From Mariannaea sp. PMI_226 (Eukaryota; Ascomycota; Sordariomycetes; Hypocreales; Nectriaceae), in assembly GCA_024336345.1 (NCBI GenBank), contig JANFOG010000003.1, positions 812,501-876,500 of the forward strand: a stretch of 64,000 nucleotides of DNA, read 5' to 3'. The notes under the pieces were generated by a model. That model had not been told where the DNA came from. It searched no databases and was given only the letters and a program-made list of their open reading frames with translations. Positions 22,377 to 34,722 of the stretch are shown piece after piece; the first letter of the stretch is position 1, and each line of letters starts with the position of its first letter. The translations under genes and the position numbers were made by a program.

Positions 22377-23884
22377 GGACCAACCATTTTTTCCACATTG
22401 CCACCACTCATCTGCTGCTGTTGGTCGGAATACGGCCACCCTACATAAGGTCCCCTCCACGACCCAAGCAAAAGGTCCTCGTTCCCCATTTTCGTCACTG
22501 GGCGAACTTTTGTTCTTCGCCCCTCACGCTCACGTGCCACGGGCCATGCCAGAGCCGTCTCCTACCTAGCACACCTCACTGCTCACTCATATCAGCCCAG
22601 CTCTCACTGACCGTATCCTCTGTGAGCTGTTTCTCAGAAACGTGGTGCGTAAAAGTAACTCCAGATCAATTACCGTGTAACGCTTTGGTAGTATCGCCCC
22701 GTCTACGGTCCCTAGCTATCCATCTACCGACATGTCCCGTCCCTGGATGCCGACCTCTCCGGGTACTTTTGAAGCCACCACCAGGGAAAAAAAAATTGTC
22801 CAACACATAAGCAGTCGTTCGTTCAGTACGTAACCTTGGCCGAGGATGCACCGGAGCCTCATTTCTTCCCATGCAAGGTATTTTTGACCACGCTTCAGTT
22901 TCTGTTACATAGGAAACTACGAGGGATTATATGCTGTGAGGTTACTTTTCAAGCTCGTACTGGAAAGTGATTATTGGAGTACCCAACTTACATTTACTTA
23001 ATCCAATCATGAACGTCCCATTCCAGCATCCGGTTCCTCAGACCACTACCATATTTTTTTTTTATAACTAATCCTCCCAAAATAGAAACTCTCAACCACT
23101 TGTCGTGTCTAGTATTCTTCATGCCAGTTACAACTACCCCAATACTTGATTGTTCAAGTTTGCCTCTAGCAACCAACTTTATGCATCCTCACACATCGTC
23201 AACTCATCAGGGCCAAGATTTTCACTCCACATATGAACAAATAATTTTCAAGTACCACAAATGTTGGGATAGCATTGTGGGAATATCGGCTTCTTTCTAC
23301 CTTCCAATTTTACAAGACCTCTTGTAGTCTTAGTAGAATCGTCTTCCGACATCCCTTTGCTTCAACCGCTGATACCCGCGGACATTAGACTTGTTCATTT
23401 GTTGAAGGTATTCGCCAACGACTTCTTTAGGCTACTCTATAGCTCAGCCCACTTGACGGGTCTCGTCCTTATGGTGAGGACCGTTTGACTGCACCAACAA
23501 ATCCACAACCTTGTTCAGAGACTTGTTTTCAGCAGTGGGTCGCCCATTTGTAGCATCCTCCACTTAGCCAAGGTGACATCATATCATAGCCGGTAATACT
23601 ATTGTACTTCAATTGGTACCAACCTAAGGAGATTCATCCTCCATCTATGGAACTTTTAAAAGTGTTGTCGGTCCATTGAAAAGGGCCAGCCGTGCCTCGA
23701 GTATGCATCTTGACGCCCTATTGGCAATTCTATAAGGCCACTTTCAGTCATCTCTTGCAAGAACTCACGAGAGTTCTTTTGTTTCGGGAAATGCTTCCGA
23801 GATCAAATTCAATCGTGCTGGTAATACTACAAAACTAGGATGCACGTTTACATGTGAGGAATCGGAGAAGGATTGTCCGTGGGC
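22377..23884. other. Gene-poor region, possible decayed sequence
   Basis: There are only short open frames. From about 23340 the plus strand reads as protein-like segments broken by many stop codons in all frames. I could not assign a family. Confidence 0.4.
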
Positions 23885-24109
23885 TCAGCAGCACTTTTGA
23901 AATGATGTGTCCGTGTCGGCGAAGCTTCCTGTAGGGGGCACGCTTCTTACCGCCCAAGAAAATTTGCTACGTGCATGCTTAAGCTCGCGAGGAACAACTC
24001 TAAAGAGGCGGGGAGGAATTTTAACTGAGCTCTGGTGCTGATACCCAAAATAGTGATCCTCTCGATGCAAGAACTTGAGCCGATCCTCACCCAGGACGAG
24101 AATTGAACC
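23885..24109 (-). pseudogene. Coding-like fragment, unknown, interrupted
   Basis: The minus strand is open for 74 codons between a TAG at 24110-24112 and the stop at 23885. It has a protein-like composition (EDRLKFLHREDHYFGYQHQ, then PPRLFRVVPRELKHARSKF). Sequence before and after it in the same frame is broken by stops. No catalytic motif or transposase/reverse-transcriptase signature was recognised. It may be a relic of a decayed gene or element, or a chance frame. Confidence 0.18.
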
Positions 24110-24112
24110 CTA

Positions 24113-26764
24113 ACGATCGATGGTCACCGACAGATCTAAGCCGGTTCAGACGTCAGAGGCCCTAGGGGTAGTCCAAGTCTGGGTAGGTTAGGCACTCGTG
24201 AAAAGGGATACTAAATGCCGCTATGTGGTTCCTTTGCGAAGCATTAGTGACACAATTCCGTTGCTTCGTGGAAAAGGAAATAGGTCCAAGGTGGTCTATA
24301 TCACCCATCTGATCGACATCTAGAAGTCAACTAAACGCTCGATAATAATGAGATCTAGATACCCATTTGAAGATAAGAAGGCCAAGGTTCCGATTCCATT
24401 CCAGAACCCGGACATCCCGCGCCACCAAAAGCAAAATAATCCAATGACAATAACCTCAAAACGAAATCTGAAACTTGGGCGTATATAGTATAGAATACTA
24501 AAACATAATTGGCGTTTATGTCATTCCTTCTAGGCCATTCTCTAATGAAGTCATTCAATTGCAATCTCCAACGCCACTGCCAATTGTCTCAGAAAGCTCC
24601 CCGACACCCTGATCTCATCGCTTGTTGCATCAGAGTTCGTTTTTCATTGACTAAAGACGTACCAAACAAAAGGGGCGATCTTGGTGACTCAATATGAACA
24701 TGTCGGGTCAGTGCTATGGATCACTTTATCTCCTCGATAGATTTGATAAGGCCTTTTGAACAGATGCTAGTCTAATCATAGTCAAGTTTTAGAAGATTAA
24801 GAATTGCTTTGAACAAGGGTTCATCAATGAATCTGGAAAGCTGCTTGAAGCCCTGGTGTCCTTCTTTCACGTCACGTGGAGCCTTCCTTTGATTACAACC
24901 CAAGTAGGGTACGCATTCTAGTGACGCTCTCTTCAACCTAGTTTCCAAGCTCCTGGCTTGGAAACCAGTTGGTTGTGTCTATTCCATGATTTCGAGCCTA
25001 GATATGAGGTCCTATGATGGTATTTTGCATTGTTGGCGCCCTAGGGTTTCTAAATAGTTGGATAAATAATCAAGTTGAGCTCTAAAAGCCATATCTCAGG
25101 TGAAATCTATTCTAATGAAGGATAATCATGTGTTTATAGCTATATACACACAAAAACGGACCATAATCAACATCCAACTGCACTGAACTCCGGCTAATAC
25201 AACATACATAGCTCCAGCCATCTATCTACCTAAGGCTCGAGCAAAGTCGGTACTGTATCCTTATCGATGAACACTCTCACAGTCTTGTATTTAGAGATGA
25301 TATGCTAATAGTGCAATGTCATCGGAGGCGGGCAAGATACTCATCAATGCCAGCTATATTGCTGCGGTAGAAGAGATATATAAAGCTTCAGGCCGGTCAA
25401 CAAGACTATTTGGTTCAAGGCTGTTGTTTTCTCTGAGATAGTCTCAATTAAACCGGGAAAAAAGACATCAGCAGATATACGTGGGTTTACTCAATAGGCG
25501 GCCTAGAAGCGTAATTGCACGGCTCCCTCTCGGCCCCGTCACCACACATATATATTTAATTTGCCCACGTCTCAAGGGAAGACGACAGGTGAGCCACTTA
25601 AGCTATATGTTTGGTAAAGGCAGATGACAAACTATACGAACCCAAGTTGTCGATTGATAAATCAGCGGCCCACGCGGCGGCCTTATGACTCTAGGAAAGG
25701 ATACTCTAGGAAAGGATATCCTAAAGCTGTATTTATGCTGTTGGCTTTGACGCTACCATTGCAATCCAGGGGCTCCCAAATTCCTAGTTGATAGGGCAAG
25801 TTCTGATTCTGATTTAGCAGGTCATGTTAAATGAAGCGTCTCTGTCTTACTCTCTGCACATAATGGTTGACAACCGTTACTTTCCCATAACGAGCAAGGG
25901 AGAACCTTTCCCTAACGTTGATTAATCAGATATCTTTTTCACCGCATGGAAATCATTAAGTTTCTTCCTTTTGTCAACATTGAATTCTTGACAGAGAGAG
26001 GCAGACGACTTAGTGTTATTCGCCGGATTAACTGTGCTCCCAACAACCACATCATATTCCGGTTATAGCCTACTGGAAGGTCCTCATCTCTCTTCTTCTG
26101 GTCATCGGGATAGGCTGAAGTTATGCATCATTTCCTTGGCTATCTTACAATTATTGCCCATGAGTTTAGCGATTAGTCTTCCGGATTACTCATCCCCAGT
26201 TTGTCAAGCCTGAACCGCAGAGATGCCAACGCTACCTACGAATGTCAAGTGAATGCAATAGGACAGGTTTGCAGAAGTCCTCTGGAAAGGATAGATTTAT
26301 TGCAATTTTGCGGAGATTTTTGACATTAACATTCCTTTTTTTAACTCCCATATATCTTCTGGTCATTGTGTTTGTAGAAGAGCACACCAGCAGTTCCAAA
26401 TCCAAAATATGAACTTTCCTTTTTTATCTAGGCATGTTGCCAATGTTGTGCTGGAATTAGAGGGGTGTATCATGTCTACCAATACGAAGAGGCAGAAGAG
26501 GGTGAGCAAGCCGGAGATTAGTTGATGAAGCTGTCTCTTTGGAATACTCGAGGCTTTGTTTCTCTGGGAGTAACTTATCTTTTGCTTGTGTCCCCAATCA
26601 GATACACGCAATAGCCTTGCAGCTTCTGTTCGGCTTTGACCCAGTTTCTAGGCATTCGCAAATAATCACTAGTCTCTACTTCGAGTTCTGTCGACGACAA
26701 CAACTGCCCGAGATGCAATGTGGTGATGAAAAGCTACACGTGTATGTCTTCTTGTACAAGAATG
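24113..26764. other. Gene-poor, AT-leaning region, possible decayed sequence
   Basis: There are many stop codons in all frames and only short ORFs. One of these, 25316-25441 (+), encodes 41 residues with a protein-like composition (INASYIAAVEEIYKASGR). No transposon terminal repeats or conserved domains were recognised. Repeat-induced mutation of an old element would give this appearance but is not shown. Confidence 0.35.
25688..25717 (+). repeat. Perfect 15-bp direct repeat
   Basis: ACTCTAGGAAAGGAT occurs twice head to tail without change (25688-25702 and 25703-25717). The second copy leads into the palindrome AGGATATCCT. Confidence 0.95.
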
Positions 26765-27182
26765 TTACCGACAGTATTCATTCCTGGAGCAACCGCAAAA
26801 GAGTTGACTAATATGCGTTATATTCTTTATTGGCTTTTTCAGATTTGCAGGCCATCGTGAAATTGTTCCATTAGGATGGGGACCGAATTTCAGCACGGGC
26901 TCCGCGTCTTCAAAGTACTGCACATCTGAACTTGGTATCTCGCGATCAACCAAGTACTGTTCATAAACTAGTATGATGAATGAACGCATGGCGTTACTTG
27001 AGGTCTGAGTCGAACTTGACATCTACGTGATGTCGGTGAAATTGAGAGGCGAAGATAAATCCCGCGACATAGCTAGGCCGTATCGCAACCTGTATCAATC
27101 TGCCTTCAACAATAGGATCCTGCAGCTCTCTTCCTATAGAATTACTGTTCCCAGGCCCGACATAAACGATGGAGTGGTAGTA
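26765..27182 (-). pseudogene. Coding-like relic with a frameshift, unknown
   Basis: Two overlapping open segments lie on the minus strand. The upstream one (27182-26994, 62 codons plus stop) contains GRELQDPIVEGRLIQVAIRP and ends in DVKFDSDL. The downstream one, in another frame (27022-26765), contains FIILVYEQYLVDREIP and EPVLKFGPHPNGTISRW. Both have natural-looking composition. They could be one gene broken by a frameshift near 27000, or parts of exons. No domain was recognised and no start or flanking exon could be placed. Confidence 0.22.
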
Positions 27183-28128
27183 TCAGATAGTGTCTGTGGT
27201 TGATCTATACGCTTTCATTGAGTCTTCAGGGAACTAAGATACGGGCAGGGGAAGCTCTATAAGCCAGTTGACCCTGGAAGCCTTTGATAACTATCGTGCA
27301 AGAACTATATCACATCAAAACCTGGAATCAACCCATCAATTATTCGGTTAATCCCCATGTGATGTTAAATTTAGCACATCAGCGTTACAAGATCGCCTAA
27401 TGTTGCACTCTGCCTCCTTGGATTTCTTGTTGAACCAGGTTCAGGGCCGTCACCTGATTAGGTGCTGCATTGATCGATCCAGAGAGAGGGGGGATAGCCC
27501 CGGTTCCCTTGTCAGTGTATGGCATTTCGAGTGTCTACATTTGCATTATCTATACAGAATCCTTGCGAAATGCTCTGTAAGGCACGAAACTTTTTGATTA
27601 TCAACCGAGTTCAACTGATGTACTGCGTAATGTTGTGGAAGCTCTTGGGCTCCAATGGTCTGCAGGACCGGAAATGAAATAACACAGCCACAGACAAATA
27701 TAGTGTATATGGCGACAACCCCCTCCCCCACGTCAGTGTGTGCCCTGGTAAGATATGGGTCAGATATGGGGGTTGCAGGGTACGCTTGTACGCATGTGTA
27801 GCTTGAAGTAAGCTTGGGGAGAAAAGGTCCAAAAAAATTTCCGCCAGGCGATAGAGCAATGTGCAATGGAATGATTGTTATGCGGAGGATCCGGCGATGG
27901 GCTTGCAACCCCTGCTTTTTGAGACCCCTAATAAAGCAGTGACCAACATGGATACGTATTAGCAGAGAGGCCTCGTCACAGGAGGGAGAGTTTGCTCCGA
28001 GCAGTCCGTACGTGAAGAAGAAAACAGGGAGCGAAGAGTAACATCATCTACAATCTACAATAGATATCTTGGTTGGGGCAGCAAGTGAACGATAACAGGG
28101 TAGCTGTGGAAAAGGGACAAGGATTATA

Positions 28129-28144
28129 GTGTGTGTGTGTGTGT
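28129..28144 (+). repeat. (GT)8 microsatellite
   Basis: Eight perfect GT dinucleotides. Confidence 0.95.
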
Positions 28145-30977
28145 TCATTTCTCAGGATGCAAACATCGGGCCTAGCCAAGGAACAACCTGGAGAATATAC
28201 GAAGTTGGTAGGGCAAGGGATGTGCCAACACATACTCGAGTGACAACAGAGAGAACAAAAGGAGGCAAAATTCTTCCAAGCACCCTAGCTCGGTCTTTTC
28301 CATCAATGGTGGGTTGATGATATCTCATATTTGCCTTTCCCCCTCTCTTGAGAGTATCAGCAGGTAACCCCGCCAAAATTTCAAACCAAGCTTCTTGTGC
28401 TGACAGGTTCAGCTGGCGTTGCAGGCCCGAAGACCCAACTTAAATAGGTCAGCGAATCACATCTCGCACCGAGAGCCTAGGTATCTCAGAACGGCAAACA
28501 CCGGGATTGTGGAGCGATGCCCCTTTTGGCTGATCCTGTTGAGCTTGGAGCAAGCTTCAGAACCGTTGGGACTATTCGCTCTCCGCACGGAACGGCGCAG
28601 TGTAGCATCAAGATGGGTGTACCAGTAATAACCACTGGCAAAATATATGGTGGCTCATAGCGAGCCCTCTTATCCGCCCCCCCTTATCCCCCCTCCTTTT
28701 GTGATGTCTTGTCAGGCGAGAGGAGATAGCACTGACTTAGGGGTTACGTCATGGACTTTGAACCTTGCCAATCGAGATTGCGACCCGGAGGCACCGGAAG
28801 AACAGAGTCAGGGGGTCAAGGTCAAAGTGGAGGCTCAGGCTCGTCAAGGAATAATCATGAAGTGGGATTTGCTGTGAGTTCAGTGAGAAGTTATATGAAG
28901 TGCGTTAGGGTTGAATCCCACAGGTGTGCAACACAGCGCAGAGGCGACACGCTTTGCGCTGACCAAACCCAGAGGTCCCTGCTATTAGTCAGCTCGTACT
29001 CACTGCGGGTGGCAGGTGCGTATAGGTGGTTTATGGTGTTGTCCACCTCGGTCAATAATTTTGTGCATGATAAGAAGAACCGGTAGAAAAAAAAGCCTGC
29101 TTTTGTTTAAGCCTATCGTGTGAATTTTTGGAATCGAGATCTAGATATGGTTTCGACGGAGACGAGAGCTTTTACAAGCCTCCTCTGGTAATCGGGGAGC
29201 TGGGGAGGACGCCACGCCCAAAGGTTGCACTTTGTTGGATAACGGACCTCATTCAGCCTTGTGGTCTGGTCGCATCAGAAACGGCGTATAGGTTTGTACA
29301 TCACTGAAAACTGGGCTCCAATAGGCTCATTTTTGATTACTGAGTATTGGCCACCTAGGAGGCCAAACACAGCCAAGCACAAAAACCTCAATATCCAAGG
29401 GTGGGGCCGGTGGAAGCAATAAAGTGTCTTATGGAGAATTATTAATGGACAAGGTACCATGACATCGGAACTTGGATTACCTCTGGGCACCTTTAAATAA
29501 GAGCGAGTAGGTTGAGGTTAGGTATGATCTTATGCTAGATAATGATGAAGTGCGAGCAATTAGTTTCTGGCCGTTCCTCAGGAAGAATCATGGTCCGTGG
29601 CCGAGAGTACGACTACCGATGGGTAACTCGTACACGGACTGGACAAATACTTGCATGGGAGCATTGGAAGTCGACGGGAGGTCACAGGGCACTTTCCTTT
29701 CTCCCCAACAGGGAGTACTCCTAGATAAAAGTAAAATATCAGTATGCAGCACTGGGGAAAAGACGTATGCATCAGACAGAGAAGACACCTACCCGGGACT
29801 TCTCTCACACAGCCTCACTTGATAGGTAGATGAAAGAGCTATCCATACTACCCCTCGGGCAGTCGCGGCGTAAATGCAACAGATGGTACGTAGAACGATC
29901 GGTAGTGGGGATGAAACCTGAAGAGCATCAATGTCTGGAGCGGAAAGGTGAATAAGGGGGAACTCTCAGAATAACAATATCGAAAGGTCTAATTAACACG
30001 TCCACCCAATGCGGGTTTGGAATGGCCCCCATTGAGACATTCTGTCCCCATCAGTCATCGCTGTGGCACAGAATGCCATTTACCCATGACTTGCTTATTG
30101 GCAAATAAGACAACGGAAGATCACCAGAATAGCCTCACATGCCAAGTGATGTGCGGAATCCTATATATCCCAGGATACCTAAGTTACGTTCCCGCCCGGC
30201 TCCCCGGAGGTATGATGTACCTTGGATACTTATGCAAGTCTTGAATATATCAACTTCTATGCCTCGCAGAAATAGCGAACACTACAAAATGGCCGATAAT
30301 ATAAACTTTAGCGTGGGTAATTACTAGCTATGTAAGTAATTGGGCGTTTATTGATCTTCCACAGGCCCTGCGACTCGGTCACCTGTCGTCTGGGACTCCA
30401 TGGGACGCCCTCGTATTCACCCAGCATCTTCTAGTGGGGCGGCTCTTTTAGCGTCCTCGACTTGCTGCACTTGGCTGGATGGACTGAACTTATTGGCAGG
30501 CGAGATGCCAATCATCCGCCGCGGTACCTGAACTGACCCAGTTTCTTATTTTATATTTACGACACTGTCGTCTCCTCTGCGTCACCGTTGAGGCGAAGTG
30601 GCGCCCACTGATGACCCAATAGCTCTCTGCTTCGTTAGTAGGGCGAGTTCCTCGGCCAGGCATGCTTATGAGAAGATTCGTCCCCCTCTCAACCGCCTCC
30701 TCTGCCCACTTTCGCATGCTTGTTTTGAACACTATAACAAAACGTTTCCCCGGTTTGCTTTGTTCGTATATGGTATGGATGGGCGGAGACGCACTTAGGT
30801 TTGGTCCTCTCGTCTGTGGCAGAGCACCAGATAAAGAGCCAGGCTCAATCCAGCTTATGGACGATACTTAACAGCGACTTTACACGAGGAATTGGTACAG
30901 TAGCCCAGGAACTTGGACGCCTGAGGCTAGGGCGAGCAGGGTTACATGTGCATGGTGGCGGCAGAGTCAACATGTGC

Positions 30978-31000
30978 AAAAAAAAAAAAAAAAAAAAAAA
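30978..31000 (+). repeat. A23 homopolymer
   Basis: Twenty-three consecutive adenines in non-coding sequence. No processed-gene or LINE-like coding remnant was recognised immediately upstream. Confidence 0.93.
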
Positions 31001-31275
31001 GAGGAACTCCACCAGTGTGAGAATTGGACACAACAACATTTTCCATCCAGTAATAGCAGGACAGGGGTTGGTGGGATAGTGAGAGTTGGGGCTAGCGTAG
31101 TTAGAGGGTTGCCAAGCTCAGGAGAAACAACATGGAGAGACGTATGGAGTACCTGCCTATAATTCGTGAAACACGACTGGCGTCCAGTTTGCAACGGCGA
31201 GCCCGTTGTTTGAGGCCTCCTCTCTATCTAGCACAACAACTGGCCTATGTTGCGCCAAGTACATTGAATGTGTGT

Positions 31276-31316
31276 AACTACCTAACGTACCTACCCAACG
31301 TACCTAGGTAGTAGTT
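31276..31316. repeat. TACCTAGGTA palindrome cluster
   Basis: AACTACCT at the left pairs with AGGTAGTAGTT at the right. In between lie two direct copies of AACGTACCT and the perfect palindrome TACCTAGGTA (31301-31310). The stretch could extrude a hairpin. Confidence 0.75.
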
Positions 31317-31599
31317 AATTACGGTATCGTAGCACTGCGAACACTGGGTGTCATCATATCGCCGTGCGATCCAGAAAGTGGACTGGGGATATGTCGTATG
31401 GATTATGGATTGGTAGGGATCCTTGACGGCTTTACTGGATATGATTGGGGTGGGTTTTTTTTGTATGGAACTGGCATGGCATAAAGGTAATTAATAGTAG
31501 TTGCTCCTGAGGGAACGGGACAGGACATGACAGGAGAGGGAAAGAACATTTGAACTGGATGCTCATGCTCCCGGACCTTCGCTTCTTGAGTTGCTTGTG

Positions 31600-34500
31600 A
31601 CTGAATCGCCTTGCTTTTTTTCTTCTTCTTCTTGTCAGTGTCTTGCCAGTGAATCCCTTTCATCTCACTTCCTCACGTCTTGTTCGTTAGAGTGTTCTCT
31701 GTTTTCGCTCCGTCTCGGTTGTAACGAGGAACAACGGACGGGTGTCTGTTCTCTCTTTCATTGCCGACGTGTCGCTCATTACCAACCTACCAATTCTGCC
31801 GTACCATTCTCGTCCTTTCCCCCCCATTTCCTGTTGAAGTGTCTTCCGGTCTGCACTTCGATCCCAACCTTGGGTCAAGAGGAGAAAAATTCAAAGAAAA
31901 CGAGCCGGGAATAATTATTGTCGAAGAAAAGGGTAGGGGAGGAGAAAAAGGGGACGCATTGGGTCTATCAGCAAGCAACGAGAGATACCTGCCGGATCCC
32001 ACGCCTCTCTTCACGTTTCCGCTTCCCTCGACCTCAATATCGAATCCCTCGCTTCCGCCCGACCGCTCCAGCTTCCTCGCCCTTGAATGTCACGCGGGTA
32101 TTTATTCCCATACCTCTGCGGCTTCCCAAACCCCATTCATCAGCCACTTAATTCTAGGGTTGACCGAACACCCGTTTCCTACAACGGAGGAGTTGAGCGG
32201 ACGGAATAAGGCATACAAGAGACGAATTCTCCAACAGAAAAAAAATCCGTCTCCCACACCACAACTCTGATCACGCAAACGGCGTTTCAACGACGTCTGC
32301 TGCGACTGTTTCTCACCAATTTCTGAAAGCAGACACACTCAGGGCTTACCAACTCTTGTCCTGCAGCTGTAACGGCGGGCTTTTCATCCATTCAAACGAT
32401 CTAATTGGCTTGAGCAATAAATACCCGACCAAAGGATTCACAAGATTACACAGCAATAACGTAGCGCAGCACGAGGACTAACATTGCATCGCATCGTGCT
32501 CCTCGTGCCATTGTTGCTTGATCCTTCAGCTCCGCATTAACTCCAAAACCACGTTCAATTTCCCCAACACCAAGGTTCCCAGGTTTTCTTTTCTGGTAGG
32601 GTCTGTTGATCTGCTACTCCCCACTTGGTTTACCTTGGGGTTCATATCCTACTGCTTTTTGAAAGAGTATTACAGGCAACGCGATTCAACAGAAGGGATA
32701 AAAAAAGGAAAAGGAATAAGGGAGCAGCAGAAAGCGTCTCTCTCTTCCTTTTTTTTTTTTTAATCTTCATTCCTTGCCTTGCCACCGGCGCCATTGTCAA
32801 TTCGGCAAGCATATTTTTAGGCTCTAGCTGCCAACAAGGGAATTGGAAGGTAAATTGGCATTTGAATCCTTTCATTCAGTTCATTCCTCGCTTCCCCTAC
32901 TATCCCCAATATCACCCTTCGCCATTCCCCTCTAATCCTAAAACATCTATCCCCCGATTGGTATTCTCTCCAAATCGAGAGACGACACTCCCTTTTTCGA
33001 GATTCTCAATCCCGAATGTCTGGTACTTCGTATATGGGCAGGCAGATGAATTGCCCACGAACATGTCTCTTGACCCGGTCCTCCCCTCCCCCTTCGATTC
33101 GCGATCCCCCCATGTTTCCCATTTCTCAAACCACCACCTCAAACACGTCAGGGCATTTCCCTTGAGTTTCTGCTGCATATTCTGGCATCTGATTTGCTTA
33201 TTGCCTTATTTTCCTTGTATGCCCACAGAGTGTGAGTGCTGTAGCAAAGTACACTGGCCGCCTTAACCTAAGTACCTAGTGGACAAAGAGGGATGGGACA
33301 GCGATGACCCTGGCCTCGCCCTTGTCCACTTTCCCCAATCAATCACAAGCACCTCCAAGCCCAAAAAAAAAAACCATCTCATCTTGTCCGATTCTTCATC
33401 CTGGTTGGGAGAGAAGGGGCCTCTCCTTGTAGACTCGAGCCAGTTCACTCAAACGGAGCGCAGTGCCCCAGTCCATCGCATCAGTCCAGCTTGTCAAGGG
33501 TCCCCCTCCAAGTCAGAGTCCAACACGCCCCATTGCCCAGCCCATCCAACATATGCATGGACGAATTCAGACACTGCACACCGACATCGACACCGAAAGG
33601 TACACGCACTGCAATCTTGTCCCCTAGGAAAAACCGGCTGCACTATAGTACCGCGGACTTGTCCACGTCCGCGTCCACGTACACCCCTCCCCAAAGAGCC
33701 CAGTGGCACTCTCTGAGAGACTTTGTTCCGCACCGACCAGAACCAGAGCTCTAATGGTAGTCCCAGTTTGAGCTTCCAAACTTGCCCTCTTGTCCCACGA
33801 ACTTTCACTTTGTCGTTTCTCAAATACCGTCCCACCACTGCTTGTCATCATCACGATCACACTCGTTTCGATTTGGGCCATCTCCCATTAACATACAAAC
33901 CAGACAACTTTCGACCAGACTTGTCTGGCGCTACAGTCTTCCCACGTTTGTCGATACCGCGCCGCTTGTCGACCACCTACCCCAGCAAGCCAACCCGCCG
34001 CCACGAATCGGTCGAGCCAATCGAACTAGTCGTATTCTTTTTTTTGTTGATCCTTCATCACCTCTCTATTGCAACGCCTGTTTGTCTGAAGTATAGTACT
34101 TTTACACATTATCAACGACACGCCTACCTTCGCTCCCCACCAAGGGAGATTCAATACATGCACTATTGATCCCGCTTCGATTTGAACCCCATCGCAACCA
34201 AGTCCTTCCGCGGCTCGCAATATTCGATATATCGCCTCCACAGGGCTTGTGTGTACACGCTAGCCTAGTCATCCTTAGGCTCAGGGAGGTACGCCCTTCC
34301 CACCCGGACCTCGCTGCGTGTGGCACCCATCAAGTCCGGAGGCTACGGGTACATCGTCACAGGCCGCTCCGCTGCACCCTCAAACCTGGGCCACCCACTT
34401 ATTAATCCCGACTGGGGCCTATCAGGAAACATGGCTCCTGTTACGACTAGGCTCAAGACTCTATCAGGTCCGTCTTTCCTCCTTCTCTCCTTCGATTCTC

Positions 34501-34722
34501 CTTCATATCCTAGACTATTCCTATTTGCGCCCACCCCGGTCGGTCGTGATCTGGTGTGTGTCGTTACAAACAGCCTTCGTCCTTCGTCATTTCCCATCTA
34601 CTCATCATACTTCCCCTCTTATCACTTTTTAAAATTTCACATCCCCCTCTACCTAGTAATTGCTTTACCACTCATTCTCCACGGACTGTTGCTGATGCAG
34701 CGGCCAACCACCGCCCGTTATC
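31600..34722 (+). promoter_or_regulatory. Long pyrimidine-rich upstream region of the reductase-like gene
   Basis: About 3 kb of C/T-rich plus-strand sequence precedes the ATG at 34723. Open frames in it (31761-32270, 32625-33266, 33279-33716, 33723-34169) are Pro/Ser/Leu-rich and lack motifs. A branch-plus-acceptor-like TTGCTGATGCAG ends around 34700, so an intron in the 5' untranslated region is possible. If it is not removed, an upstream ATG at 34432 would open a frame that overlaps the main start. Confidence 0.4.

Larger units (their letters stand above)
27183..31275. other. Gene-poor intergenic region
   Basis: No convincing gene was seen. The region contains a (GT)8 microsatellite at 28129-28144 and a 23-nt poly-A run at 30978-31000. 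Open frames are short and unmotivated. Confidence 0.5.

Noticed and set aside
22052..22810. 252-codon plus-strand open frame
   Set aside because: It runs through an A18 tract and low-complexity sequence, has no domain, and its composition resembles spacer rather than the confirmed genes.
24090..24170. Possible dispersed 5S rRNA because of GTCGGTGACC on the minus strand
   Set aside because: The remaining ~100 nt do not match the conserved 5S sequence.
28900..28925. GGGTTGAATCCCAC, T-arm-like
   Set aside because: A short imperfect palindrome without the rest of a tRNA cloverleaf.
30978..31000. A23 run as the tail of a retroposed gene or LINE
   Set aside because: No coding remnant or target-site duplication could be seen next to it.
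32625..33266. 213-codon frame in the leader of the reductase-like gene
   Set aside because: Crosses a poly-T run and is Phe/Pro/Ser-rich from pyrimidine bias; no homology recognised.
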